Positions 1 to 6,925 of a DNA stretch of 64,000 nt are shown here, piece by piece. Below the pieces are notes generated by a model. It worked only from the letters and a program-made list of their open reading frames with translations, did no database searches and had not been told where the DNA came from. Origin of the DNA: Paraburkholderia sp. BCC1886. Its GTDB lineage: Bacteria > Pseudomonadota > Gammaproteobacteria > Burkholderiales > Burkholderiaceae. Location: the NCBI RefSeq assembly GCF_900996245.1, contig NZ_CAAJGK010000129.1, positions 62,001 to 126,000 on the forward strand, written 5' to 3'. Made by a program: the position numbers and the translations under genes. Every line of letters begins with the position of its first letter. Position 1 is the stretch's first letter.

Positions 1-1
1 G

Positions 2-289
2 ACGCTGGCGGCGGCATCCGGGCGCATCGTCTATCGCTTTCATGCTCGCGACCTGCACCTCGTGCTCGGTCCGGGCGCGGACGGCAAGCCGGTGCGCTTC
101 CGGGTCAGCGTGGATGGCGCAGCACCCGGCGCAGCGCACGGAACGGACGTGGCGGCCGACGGCAGCGGCACGGTCACGGAGCAGCGTCTTTATCAACTCG
201 TGCGGCAGACCGGAGCGGTTGCCGATCGCACGTTCTCCATCGAGTTTCTGGACCCGGGCGTGCAGGCGTTTGCCTTCACGTTCGGCTGA
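2..289 (+). CDS. DipZ-like cytochrome c biogenesis/thioredoxin protein, C-terminal fragment
   Basis: Open from the first complete codon of the window (position 2) to TGA at 287-289, so only about 95 C-terminal residues are present. The fragment is a beta-rich stretch (IVYRFHARDLHLVL near its start, ending FLDPGVQAFAFTFG) of the kind found after the thioredoxin domain in DipZ-type proteins, which join a CcdA-like membrane domain to a periplasmic thioredoxin domain. The assignment rests on this tail and on the neighbour: an exported MsrA 60 bp downstream on the same strand, which would use periplasmic thiol reductant. The catalytic CxxC and membrane segments lie outside the window, so the family call is an inference. 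Confidence 0.55.
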   Translation, partial: TLAAASGRIVYRFHARDLHLVLGPGADGKPVRFRVSVDGAAPGAAHGTDVAADGSGTVTEQRLYQLVRQTGAVADRTFSIEFLDPGVQAFAFTFG

Positions 290-348
290 TCGGAAGAATC
301 CGGCGGACCGCTCGCAGTCATTCACCCATTTTTTGAAGGACGGACATC

Positions 349-1086
349 ATGCATACGAATTCTGCTCACCGGCCGAAGCTCGGCAAGCGTTCGGTTGTAA
401 CCAGACTCGCGGGATGTGTCGCGATTGCGGCGAGCGTGTTCGCCGTGCAACGCTTCGCGAATTCGGCCGAGACCACCGTGAAGGTGCCCGCGCCCGCGCA
501 GGACGAGCAGGCGGGCGCCGTGCACAGCGAAACCGCGGTCTTCGCGGGCGGCTGTTTCTGGGGCGTGCAGGGCGTGTTCGAACACGTGCGCGGCGTGAAG
601 CAGGTCGCCTCGGGTTATAGCGGCGGGGCGGCTACCACTGCGCAATACGAAACCGTGAGCGAAGGGGAATCGGGGCACGCGGAGTCGGTGCAGATCACCT
701 ACGACCCGACGCAAATCACCTATGGCCGACTGCTGCAGATATTCTTTTCGGTCGTGCAGGACCCGACCGAGTTGAATTACCAGGGCCCCGATCACGGCAC
801 GCAATATCGCTCGGCCATCTTCCCGCAGAACGCCCAGCAACGCGGTGTCGCGCAGGCGTATATCGCGCAACTCGACAAGGCCCACGTGTTCCCGGCGCCT
901 ATCGTCACACGGGTGGAAGACTTCAAGGGCTTTTACCCGGCGGAGGCGTATCACCAGAATTTCCTCGCGCTGCATCCGGATTATCCGTATATCGCCATCA
1001 ACGATATGCCGAAGGTGAATGGGCTGAAGCGCCTGTTTCCGGAGTTGTATCGCAACGATCCCGTATTGCTGAAAGTCGCGACTTAA
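349..1086 (+). CDS. msrA: Exported peptide-methionine (S)-S-oxide reductase
   Basis: 245 residues. Reduces the S-epimer of methionine sulfoxide in proteins. Residues 67-72 carry the MsrA signature GGCFWG with catalytic Cys69; the conserved EYHQNF-like region appears as AYHQNF near residue 206. The first 40 residues (basic start, hydrophobic stretch 18-35, NSA before the mature part) look like a signal peptide or anchor, so the enzyme probably acts in the periplasm, unlike cytosolic MsrA. It lies 59 bp after a DipZ-like reductant-delivery gene, which could recycle it, and about 1.5 kb from an ECF sigma/anti-sigma pair and Met-rich peptide concerned with periplasmic methionine oxidation. I see no SigF-type promoter directly in front of it. 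Confidence 0.93.
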   Translation: MHTNSAHRPKLGKRSVVTRLAGCVAIAASVFAVQRFANSAETTVKVPAPAQDEQAGAVHSETAVFAGGCFWGVQGVFEHVRGVKQVASGYSGGAATTAQYETVSEGESGHAESVQITYDPTQITYGRLLQIFFSVVQDPTELNYQGPDHGTQYRSAIFPQNAQQRGVAQAYIAQLDKAHVFPAPIVTRVEDFKGFYPAEAYHQNFLALHPDYPYIAINDMPKVNGLKRLFPELYRNDPVLLKVAT

Positions 1087-1128
1087 GCTCGATCGTTCGG
1101 CCCGTTTCAACGTGGACGCCGTGACCGC

Positions 1129-1764
1129 TCAGCCGGTCACGGCGAGCTTGTCGATATACGCGCACAGCATGTCGCCGATTGCCTGCGCCCACGCATCCAC
1201 ATCCTCTTTCGAGCGCGCTTCGTTCGAGACCTGTTCGCCGAGCGTGGCGAGCGTCGTCATCATCACGTTGGCCGCGAACGCGCGCTTCTTCGGCGCGAGA
1301 TCCGGCAGCGCTTCTTTCATGAACGCGAGTGCGCGTTTCCTGACTTCCTTCTGATGCGCCGGCGCTTCCGGCGAGTCGCGATACAGCGGCGCGGCGTCGT
1401 CGAGCGCGAGGCGAAAGTCGGCTTCCTCGTATTCCGAGCGGAAGAATTCGCGCACCGTCAGACGCAGGCGATCGGCCGGCGAGCGGCTCGTATCGAACAG
1501 AACGCTTTCGAGCAGCGCACGCGTGCGTGTCCACTCGTCGGTCTGCAAGCGAAACAGGATCGCCTCCTTGTTCGGGAAGTACTGATACAGCGACCCCACG
1601 CTGACGCCGGCCGCTTCGGCGACGCGTGCGGCCGTGAAGCGGCGTGCGCCTTCACGCGTCAAAACGCGAATAGCGGCTTCCAGAATGTCTTCGACGAGTT
1701 GCGCGGAGCGCGCCTGTTGCGGGCGTTTGCGGACCGATACAACCGGGGTTTCACGGGTTTTCAT
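1129..1764 (-). CDS. TetR/AcrR family transcriptional regulator
   Basis: 211 residues with an N-terminal TetR helix-turn-helix at about residues 43-64 (FTAARVAEAAGVS followed by SLYQYFPNKEA), the normal family layout, and an all-helical ligand-binding C-terminal part of ordinary length. It is divergent from the O-methyltransferase gene that starts at 1879. A near-perfect 12-bp inverted repeat (1789-1800/1814-1825) in the shared intergenic region is a likely operator for both genes. The effector is unknown. Confidence 0.88.
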   Translation of the reverse strand: MKTRETPVVSVRKRPQQARSAQLVEDILEAAIRVLTREGARRFTAARVAEAAGVSVGSLYQYFPNKEAILFRLQTDEWTRTRALLESVLFDTSRSPADRLRLTVREFFRSEYEEADFRLALDDAAPLYRDSPEAPAHQKEVRKRALAFMKEALPDLAPKKRAFAANVMMTTLATLGEQVSNEARSKEDVDAWAQAIGDMLCAYIDKLAVTG

Positions 1765-1788
1765 GGATTCTTCTCGAAGGGCGTCCGG

Positions 1789-1825
1789 GAATGCGAATAG
1801 AAAATGCGACGAACTATTCGTATTC
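1789..1825. promoter_or_regulatory. Candidate TetR operator between tetR and the O-methyltransferase
   Basis: Arms GAATGCGAATAG (1789-1800) and CTATTCGTATTC (1814-1825) pair at 11 of 12 positions around a 13-bp centre. The site sits in the 114-bp divergent intergenic region, 25 bp upstream of the tetR start. Operator function is inferred from symmetry and position. Confidence 0.6.
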
Positions 1826-1878
1826 TATCTGCATGCGTTTCCTCATTCGCGGGACACGCCCAGACACTCAGGATTGTG

Positions 1879-2571
1879 ATGACCTCGACTTCGACTACTC
1901 TCACCCAAGCCCCGGTTTCCACGGTGTTGCAGCAGCTTTTTACCGAGGCCGACGCAACCAGCGCTACGCTCCGGCAAACCCTGAGCATGCTGCCGGCCGC
2001 CGAACGCGACGCGTTGATGGCAAGCGCCCGCGCTGCCGATTTCCGGCCGTTCTATGAACGCGCTAAAGAGTTCCACCTCGCCGTCTCGCGCGAGACCGGC
2101 ACGCTGCTCTATATGCTGGCGCGCTCCATGAAGGCCCGTTCGATCGTCGAGTTCGGTACGTCGTTCGGCGTTTCGACATTGCACCTCGCGGCGGCGTTGC
2201 GCGATAACGGCGGTGGCCGGCTCATCAGTACCGAGTTCGAGGCTGGTAAGGTGAGGCAGGCGCGCGGCACTATCGAGCGGGCCGGCCTGGCCGATCTGGT
2301 GGAGATTCGCGAGGGCGATGCGACGCAGACCCTCGCCGGGGAATTGCCCGAGCAGATCGATCTGGTGCTGCTGGACGGCGCGAAAGCGCTTTACCCGCGG
2401 ATTCTCGAACTGCTCGAACCGCGCTTGCGCGCCGGCGCGATCGTGATCGCCGATAACGCGGACTGGAGCGAGGAATATCTCGCGCGGGTGCGCACCGGCG
2501 GCAGGTATCTGTCGGTGCCGTTCGCGCAGGACGTGGAGATGTCGATGCTGATCACGGCCTCACCAACGTAA
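1879..2571 (+). CDS. Class I SAM-dependent O-methyltransferase
   Basis: 230 residues from the ATG at 1879; an upstream in-frame ATG at 1804 would add 25 residues that run through the candidate TetR operator, so the shorter form is preferred. The SAM-binding motif I is visible as VEFGTSFGVST at about residues 90-100, and DLVLLDGAK marks motif IV with the metal/substrate region, as in CaffeoylCoA-OMT-type enzymes (Methyltransf_3/24). The divergent TetR probably represses it. The methyl acceptor cannot be told from the sequence. Its 3' end overlaps the convergent nrsF gene by 12 bp. Confidence 0.82.
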   Translation: MTSTSTTLTQAPVSTVLQQLFTEADATSATLRQTLSMLPAAERDALMASARAADFRPFYERAKEFHLAVSRETGTLLYMLARSMKARSIVEFGTSFGVSTLHLAAALRDNGGGRLISTEFEAGKVRQARGTIERAGLADLVEIREGDATQTLAGELPEQIDLVLLDGAKALYPRILELLEPRLRAGAIVIADNADWSEEYLARVRTGGRYLSVPFAQDVEMSMLITASPT

Positions 2572-3201
2572 AACCCTGGGCCCCAGCAACGCGCCGATCA
2601 CCGTCGGCACCAGCATGCCGAGCAGGTACCACGTGCCCCAGAACGGAATGCCCATTTCGGGGCAATGCAGGCAGTACGCGAGGGTCGCCGTGGACCCGGC
2701 CAGCAGTCCGCCGATTGCGCCGGACAACGCCAGCCGGGTCGGCGCCAAACCTCTGAGTGCCCAGAACACGGCGATAAAACCGGGCACCGACAGCAACGCT
2801 ATAGCAAACGGGCAAACGCGCCAGGTGCGGCCCAGCACGATGGCGAGCCGCGCACCGTCGGGCGCGTTCATCAGCACGAATGCGCCTGCCAGCCACACCG
2901 CTACGACCGGCGCGGCAATCCACCAGCGGCTGCCACCCGCGCGGCCACCCGGGCGCGCGAGCCGCGTCGACATCCATAGCGAGCCGATTAGCAGACACAA
3001 GGGCAAGGCGATCTTCGACCAGAAGATGGGTGTGAGCGCAACGTCCGCGAGATCGTGGCGAAAGCCGAGCAGCATGGCCATGATCAACGTCGCGCCGACT
3101 GCGCCGGTCAGCACGGCGATGGCGAAGCGTTTCGTGAGCGCGTGGCGGTCTACCGGGGCGACGCCGGTTGCCAGCAGCGAAATGAAGTCATCCGTGTTCA
3201 T
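2560..3201 (-). CDS. nrsF: Anti-sigma factor of the NrsF (DUF1109) family
   Basis: 213 residues starting MNTDDFISLL, with about six predicted membrane segments after a short cytoplasmic N-terminus; this is the layout of NrsF/DUF1109 proteins that hold SigF-type ECF sigma factors at the inner membrane. Conserved Cys residues lie in the membrane part (WRVCPF, YCLHCPEMG), matching the idea that thiol oxidation releases the sigma factor. The ATG overlaps the last four bases of the sigF gene (ATGA), so the two are translationally coupled. Longer in-frame extensions upstream would only run through sigF and are not credible. Confidence 0.88.
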   Translation of the reverse strand: MNTDDFISLLATGVAPVDRHALTKRFAIAVLTGAVGATLIMAMLLGFRHDLADVALTPIFWSKIALPLCLLIGSLWMSTRLARPGGRAGGSRWWIAAPVVAVWLAGAFVLMNAPDGARLAIVLGRTWRVCPFAIALLSVPGFIAVFWALRGLAPTRLALSGAIGGLLAGSTATLAYCLHCPEMGIPFWGTWYLLGMLVPTVIGALLGPRVLRW

Positions 3202-3770
3202 CGCGATCCCCGAATCTTTGCGGCTAATGCCTTGAGGCCGCGGTGTACGCCGATTTTCACGGCCGACTCCGACAGGCCCGTCAACTGCGCCGTTTCCGTC
3301 ACCGAGCGTCCTTCGAGCTTCACGTGGACGATGGGTAGACGCTGGCGCTCGGGTAGCTGTTCGAGCAGCTTGCCGACATCGCGCCTGGCCTGCTCCGGTT
3401 CGAGATCGGGTGCGGCGAGCAGGTCGGCGGCATCGTCGAGCGGATCGTTGAGCGCTTCGTGCCGTGAGCGGGCGCGGAAGTAATCGGTCAGCTTGTAGCG
3501 CGCAATCGCGTGAATCCACGCGGTCAGCGGTTCTTCCGCGCGATACGTGTGCTTTGCATTGTGAACGGCCAGCAGTATTTCCTGCACGAGATCCTCGACA
3601 TCGGACGCATTGTCGTGAAGCCGCCGCCGCAGGAAACCTCGCAGATGCGGACCCAGCTCGGCGAGAAAACGCCGGTATGCCGCGCTATCGCCATCCAGTC
3701 CGCGCAGGAACAGCTCGCGAAGCTGCAACTCCTTGGCCTGCGCTGCAGTGATATCGGTAATTCGCTTCAT
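3198..3770 (-). CDS. sigF: ECF sigma factor of the SigF type
   Basis: 190 residues with sigma region 2 (VEDLVQEILLAVHNAKHTY, about residues 58-76) and region 4 helix-turn-helix (LTGLSESAVKIGVHRGLKAL, near residues 162-181). Co-transcribed with the membrane anti-sigma nrsF and divergent from mrpX-yedZ1-yedY1, the arrangement described for reactive-chlorine defence in Azospira. A perfect GTAACC-N16-CGAA element lies on this strand at 3786-3761, so its -10 part falls inside the first codons after the ATG at 3770. Transcripts from that element would lack this ATG; translation would then need a non-ATG start such as TTG at 3728, with AAGGAG immediately before it, or another promoter further upstream. 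Confidence 0.88.
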   Translation of the reverse strand: MKRITDITAAQAKELQLRELFLRGLDGDSAAYRRFLAELGPHLRGFLRRRLHDNASDVEDLVQEILLAVHNAKHTYRAEEPLTAWIHAIARYKLTDYFRARSRHEALNDPLDDAADLLAAPDLEPEQARRDVGKLLEQLPERQRLPIVHVKLEGRSVTETAQLTGLSESAVKIGVHRGLKALAAKIRGSR

Positions 3771-3786
3771 CGGGGGCGCCGGTTAC
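3761..3786 (-). promoter_or_regulatory. Candidate SigF-dependent autoregulatory promoter of sigF-nrsF
   Basis: On the minus strand GTAACC (3786-3781) and CGAA (3764-3761) are separated by exactly 16 bases, the element known for SigF-type sigma factors in Caulobacter. It overlaps the apparent sigF start codon at 3770, which raises doubt about the true translation start. Confidence 0.65.
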
Positions 3787-3885
3787 AGGGGAACGCAGTT
3801 TATTTCATCGCGCCGGTGCGGCGGGTCGGATTGTAGAGGTGTTTCCGGGTACTGATAGCCGCGCGAAAAAAAATTCAGGTGCGCT

Positions 3886-3911
3886 GTAACCGTTTCGACC
3901 TGCGTGGCGAA
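3886..3911 (+). promoter_or_regulatory. Candidate SigF-dependent promoter of mrpX-yedZ1-yedY1
   Basis: GTAACC at 3886-3891 and CGAA at 3908-3911 with a 16-base spacer, identical in format to the element facing sigF. Transcription would start near 3918, leaving a leader of about 80 bases before the mrpX ATG at 3999. Confidence 0.8.
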
Positions 3912-3998
3912 CTACCTCATAGATGCGCAATAACGACGCATCGCCAGCTGACAAAAAAAGTCTTCGCTGATTCGACTCACAACATTCAAGGAGTTGTC

Positions 3999-4262
3999 AT
4001 GAAACGCATTGCAATCGTAGCAGTAAGCGCAGCCTTGCTGGTCAACGTGGGCTCGGTGTTCGCGCAGGCGAGCGGCGCGATGTCCAACGACGCGATGTCG
4101 AAAGACACGATGAGCCACGACTCGATGGCCAAAGGCACGATGTCGAAGGACGGCGCGAGTCACGACTCGATGGCGAAGGGCACGATGTCCAAAGACACCA
4201 TGAGCAAGGACGGCAAGATGAAATCCGACGCGATGAAAAAAGGCGACGCGATGAGTCAATAA
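3999..4262 (+). CDS. mrpX: Periplasmic methionine-rich peptide (MrpX-like oxidant sink)
   Basis: 87 residues. The first 22-24 form a Sec signal peptide (MKRIAIVAVSAALL..., SVFA before the mature part). The mature part is about 65 residues, has no Cys or aromatic residues and contains 11 Met arranged in repeated pentapeptides of the form M-S-K/H/N-D-x, hydrophilic and probably unfolded. In Azospira a peptide of this kind soaks up hypochlorite as methionine sulfoxide and is restored by YedY1. The ATG at 3999 follows a strong site, CAAGGAG at 3987-3993; an in-frame extension upstream to 3879 would cross the promoter and is rejected. First gene of an operon with yedZ1 and yedY1. The low complexity means homology searches can miss it. 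Confidence 0.88.
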   Translation: MKRIAIVAVSAALLVNVGSVFAQASGAMSNDAMSKDTMSHDSMAKGTMSKDGASHDSMAKGTMSKDTMSKDGKMKSDAMKKGDAMSQ

Positions 4263-4269
4263 AACGCGA

Positions 4270-4301
4270 GGTGCGTTCACGCGTCGGCGCGCGAACGCAC
4301 C
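4270..4301 (+). promoter_or_regulatory. Intercistronic hairpin between mrpX and yedZ1
   Basis: GGTGCGTTC (4270-4278) and GAACGCACC (4293-4301) are a perfect 9-bp inverted repeat with a 14-base loop, eight bases after the mrpX stop. No T-run follows, so it is more likely an mRNA 3'-end stabiliser or partial attenuator that raises mrpX over the downstream enzyme genes than a full terminator. Confidence 0.6.
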
Positions 4302-4331
4302 GCTGCCGCGACGGTTCGACGGAGATCCCAC

Positions 4332-4985
4332 ATGAATGCAATTGACCGACCCGCCGGGGAGAGCCACGTCCCCGGCGTCCCCGGCATGCCCCACGTTCCG
4401 CGCCCGATTCAACCCGTATGGGTACGCGTCGCGCACTGGCTCAATGCGCTGGCCGTGGTGCTGATGATGCTCTCGGGATGGCGAATCTACGATGCGTCGC
4501 CCGTGTTCGCGAGTTTTCGCATTCCGCCTGGCATCACCCTCGGCGGCTGGCTCGGCGGCGCGCTGCAATGGCATTTCGCGGCCATGTGGTTGCTGTTCTT
4601 CACCGCGCTGTTTTATCTGGCGATGAACGTGGTGACCGGCCGCATCCGCTCCAGATTCTTTCCGCTGTCGCCGCGCGCGATTCTGCGCGACTTGCGCGAC
4701 GCACTCAAAGGGCATCTGTCTCATGCGGACCCGAGCCGCTACAACGCGGTGCAGAAATTCGCGTACCTGTTCGTGATGCTCGACATTGCACTGCTGATCG
4801 TTTCGGGTCTCGCGATCTGGAAGTCCGTGCAGTTTCCGCTGCTGCGCGAAGCGATGGGCGGCTACGACCGCGCCCGCGTGGTTCACTTCTGCGCGATGGC
4901 GTTGCTGGCCGGCTTCATCGTGATTCACGTGACGATGGTGGCGCTGGTGCCGCGTTCCCTGCTTACGATGATTCGTGGCCGCTAA
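4332..4985 (+). CDS. yedZ1: Cytochrome b561-family membrane subunit (YedZ1-like)
   Basis: 217 residues with four main membrane helices. Histidines at 35 (VAHWLNAL), 81 (WHFAAMW), 185 (VVHFCAM) and 199 (VIHVTM) lie in helices and are the expected ligands for two b hemes. Such a subunit passes quinol electrons to the periplasmic molybdoenzyme encoded next. It starts 69 bp after mrpX, beyond a hairpin, with GGAG at 4321-4324 in front of the ATG. It belongs to the cytochrome b561/Ni-hydrogenase cyt b type rather than the six-helix MsrQ of E. coli, hence the YedZ1 label. Confidence 0.85.
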   Translation: MNAIDRPAGESHVPGVPGMPHVPRPIQPVWVRVAHWLNALAVVLMMLSGWRIYDASPVFASFRIPPGITLGGWLGGALQWHFAAMWLLFFTALFYLAMNVVTGRIRSRFFPLSPRAILRDLRDALKGHLSHADPSRYNAVQKFAYLFVMLDIALLIVSGLAIWKSVQFPLLREAMGGYDRARVVHFCAMALLAGFIVIHVTMVALVPRSLLTMIRGR

Positions 4986-5000
4986 CCGGAGAGAACGAAC

Positions 5001-5777
5001 ATGAAGCCAATCAAATCTCCACGGTCGAACATCGACCGTCACTCGCTCGGTATCGATGTGCGACGCGAGCTCGACATGCCGTCGCGGCGTCTGTTCGGAA
5101 AACGCATCCTCACGCTCGGCGGTCTTGCGATGCTGACCGGTTGCAGCCTGTCGGACGACAAATCGGTCGAAACCTTCCTCGCGCGGGTATCGAGACTGAA
5201 CGACAGCGTGCAAGGCTGGCTCTTCGATCCGAACCGTCTCGCGCCGACGTATACCGAGGCGCAGATTACGCGTCCCTTTCCGTTCAATGCGTTCTACGGC
5301 ATCGCCGACGTGCCGCATGTCGATGGCCGGGATTTCCGGCTGAAAGTGGGCGGCCTGGTGCGCGACCGGAAGGACTGGACGCTCGCCGATCTGGACGCGT
5401 TGCCGAAGACCGAACAGATCACGCGCCATATCTGCGTCGAAGGCTGGAGCGCAATCGGCCGCTGGGGCGGCACGACGTTCCGGGAGTTCCTGACGCGGGT
5501 GGGGGCGGATACGTCGGCGAAATACGTCGGCTTTAAATGTGCAGACGATTACTACGAAAGCATCGACATGCCGACCGCGCTGCATCCGCAGACGCTGTTG
5601 ACGTTGTCGTTCGACGGCGAGCGTTTGCCCGCGCAGTATGGTTACCCGATGAAACTCCGTATGCCCACCAAGCTCGGCTACAAGAATCCCAAGCACATCA
5701 TGGAGATTTTCGTCACCAACACCTTTCCCGGCGGGTATTGGGTCGACCAGGGTTATAACTGGTTCGGCGGATCGTAA
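5001..5777 (+). CDS. yedY1: Periplasmic molybdopterin-dependent methionine sulfoxide reductase-like enzyme (YedY1-like)
   Basis: 258 residues of the sulfite-oxidase fold. Cys145 in RHICVEGWSAIGRWGG is the predicted molybdenum ligand, and the C-terminal AQYGYPMKLRMPTKLGYK region is typical of YedY/MsrP relatives. The N-terminus has a twin-arginine motif SRRLFGK (28-34) followed by a hydrophobic stretch that ends LTGC, so Cys48 may be lipidated; a folded Mo-enzyme exported by Tat and anchored as a lipoprotein is plausible. Gene starts 15 bp after yedZ1 with GGAGAG upstream. In the Azospira model the enzyme reduces oxidised MrpX with electrons from YedZ1. Confidence 0.87.
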   Translation: MKPIKSPRSNIDRHSLGIDVRRELDMPSRRLFGKRILTLGGLAMLTGCSLSDDKSVETFLARVSRLNDSVQGWLFDPNRLAPTYTEAQITRPFPFNAFYGIADVPHVDGRDFRLKVGGLVRDRKDWTLADLDALPKTEQITRHICVEGWSAIGRWGGTTFREFLTRVGADTSAKYVGFKCADDYYESIDMPTALHPQTLLTLSFDGERLPAQYGYPMKLRMPTKLGYKNPKHIMEIFVTNTFPGGYWVDQGYNWFGGS

Positions 5778-5950
5778 GCCGGCCGCGCGTTCGCCTCAAC
5801 CGCTCACGCGCTCCAGCATCCGGTTTATCACTCCAGCAGATATCAGTATCGGATTTGCTTCGTTGTTCTTGTGCGCGGGCCCCGGTAAATTCGTCGGATT
5901 GAATAGCGCCTTTGCCGGCGTCTCCGAACTTTTTCGACGAAGAGTGTCCC

Positions 5951-6871
5951 GTGACCAGTGCTTTTGCCGCCGCCGCTGCTAATCCCGCCGCCGACCCCGC
6001 CGCAAGCGCCGGTCCGGCTTCGCCCCTCGAAATCCGCGCCTTCGACGCGCCGGTGGGCGCGGAAGTGCTGGGGCTCGATCTGAGCCAGCCGCTCGACCAG
6101 CAGACGTTCGCGCAGATTCGCCGCGCGCATCTGGATCACCACGTGCTGGTGTTTCGCGATCAGCGCATCACGCCGGATCAACAGATTGCCTTTAGCCGCC
6201 GCTTCGGTCCGCTGCAGATTCACGTGCTGCATCAGTTCCAGTTGCAGGGTCATCCCGAAGTGCTGATCGTCTCGAACATCGTTGAGAACGGCAAGCCGAT
6301 CGGTCTGGGCGACGCCGGTTACTTCTGGCATTCCGATCTGTCGTACAAGGAAAAGCCGAGCCTCGGCTCGCTGCTGCATGCGCAGGAGTTGCCCGCGGAA
6401 GGCGGCGATACGCTGTTCGCCAACATGCACCTCGCGTGGGACACGTTGCCCGCGCATCTGCGCAGCGCGGTGGAAGGCAAGAGCGCCGAACACACGTATC
6501 TCGCGAAATACGCCGAATTGCAGAAGCGCAGCCCATGGCGGCCGAACCTTTCCGCCGAACAGGTCGCGCAGGTGAAGGCGGTCGTGCATCCGGTCGTGCG
6601 CACGCATCCGGAAACCGGTCGCAAGGCGTTGTTCGTCAGCGAGCATTTCACGACCCGGATCATCGGTCTGCCCGAAGACGAAAGCCAGTCGCTGCTCGAC
6701 GAACTGTTCGCGCACAGCGTGCGGCCCGAGCATCTGTACCGGCATCGCTGGGCCGAGCACGACATGGTGTTCTGGGACAACCGCTCGCTGATGCATCTCG
6801 CGGCCGGCACGCCCGATCATCTGCGCCGCAAGCTATATCGCACGACCATTGAAGGCGACGTGCCGTTCTGA
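5951..6871 (+). CDS. TauD/TfdA-family Fe(II)/2-oxoglutarate dioxygenase
   Basis: 306 residues from GTG at 5951 (a TTG at 5912 would add 13 unconvincing residues). The His-x-Asp iron motif is FWHSDLSY (H127, D129) and the distal His/Arg region is HRWAEHDMVFWDNRSLMH near residue 275, both standard for the TauD/TfdA family. An Ala/Pro-rich leader of about 20 residues precedes the fold. These enzymes hydroxylate next to a heteroatom and release sulfite, glyoxylate or similar. The gene starts a run with a TauABC/SsuABC-type importer, so the imported compound is probably its substrate; a sulfonate or sulfate ester is likely but not proven. Confidence 0.85.
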   Translation: MTSAFAAAAANPAADPAASAGPASPLEIRAFDAPVGAEVLGLDLSQPLDQQTFAQIRRAHLDHHVLVFRDQRITPDQQIAFSRRFGPLQIHVLHQFQLQGHPEVLIVSNIVENGKPIGLGDAGYFWHSDLSYKEKPSLGSLLHAQELPAEGGDTLFANMHLAWDTLPAHLRSAVEGKSAEHTYLAKYAELQKRSPWRPNLSAEQVAQVKAVVHPVVRTHPETGRKALFVSEHFTTRIIGLPEDESQSLLDELFAHSVRPEHLYRHRWAEHDMVFWDNRSLMHLAAGTPDHLRRKLYRTTIEGDVPF

Positions 6872-6925
6872 GCGCAACGTCGTCCGCCTGACTTCCCACC
6901 CGCTCATTCGCAGACTGGAGCTTCC

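Noticed and set aside
393..425. GTAACC inside msrA as a possible SigF promoter
   Set aside because: At a 16-base spacing the -10 position reads TCGC, not CGAA, and the site is within the coding sequence.
3912..5696. 594-codon open frame on the minus strand opposite mrpX, yedZ1 and yedY1
   Set aside because: His/Arg-rich low-complexity translation antisense to three recognisable genes; produced by high GC at third positions of the plus-strand genes.
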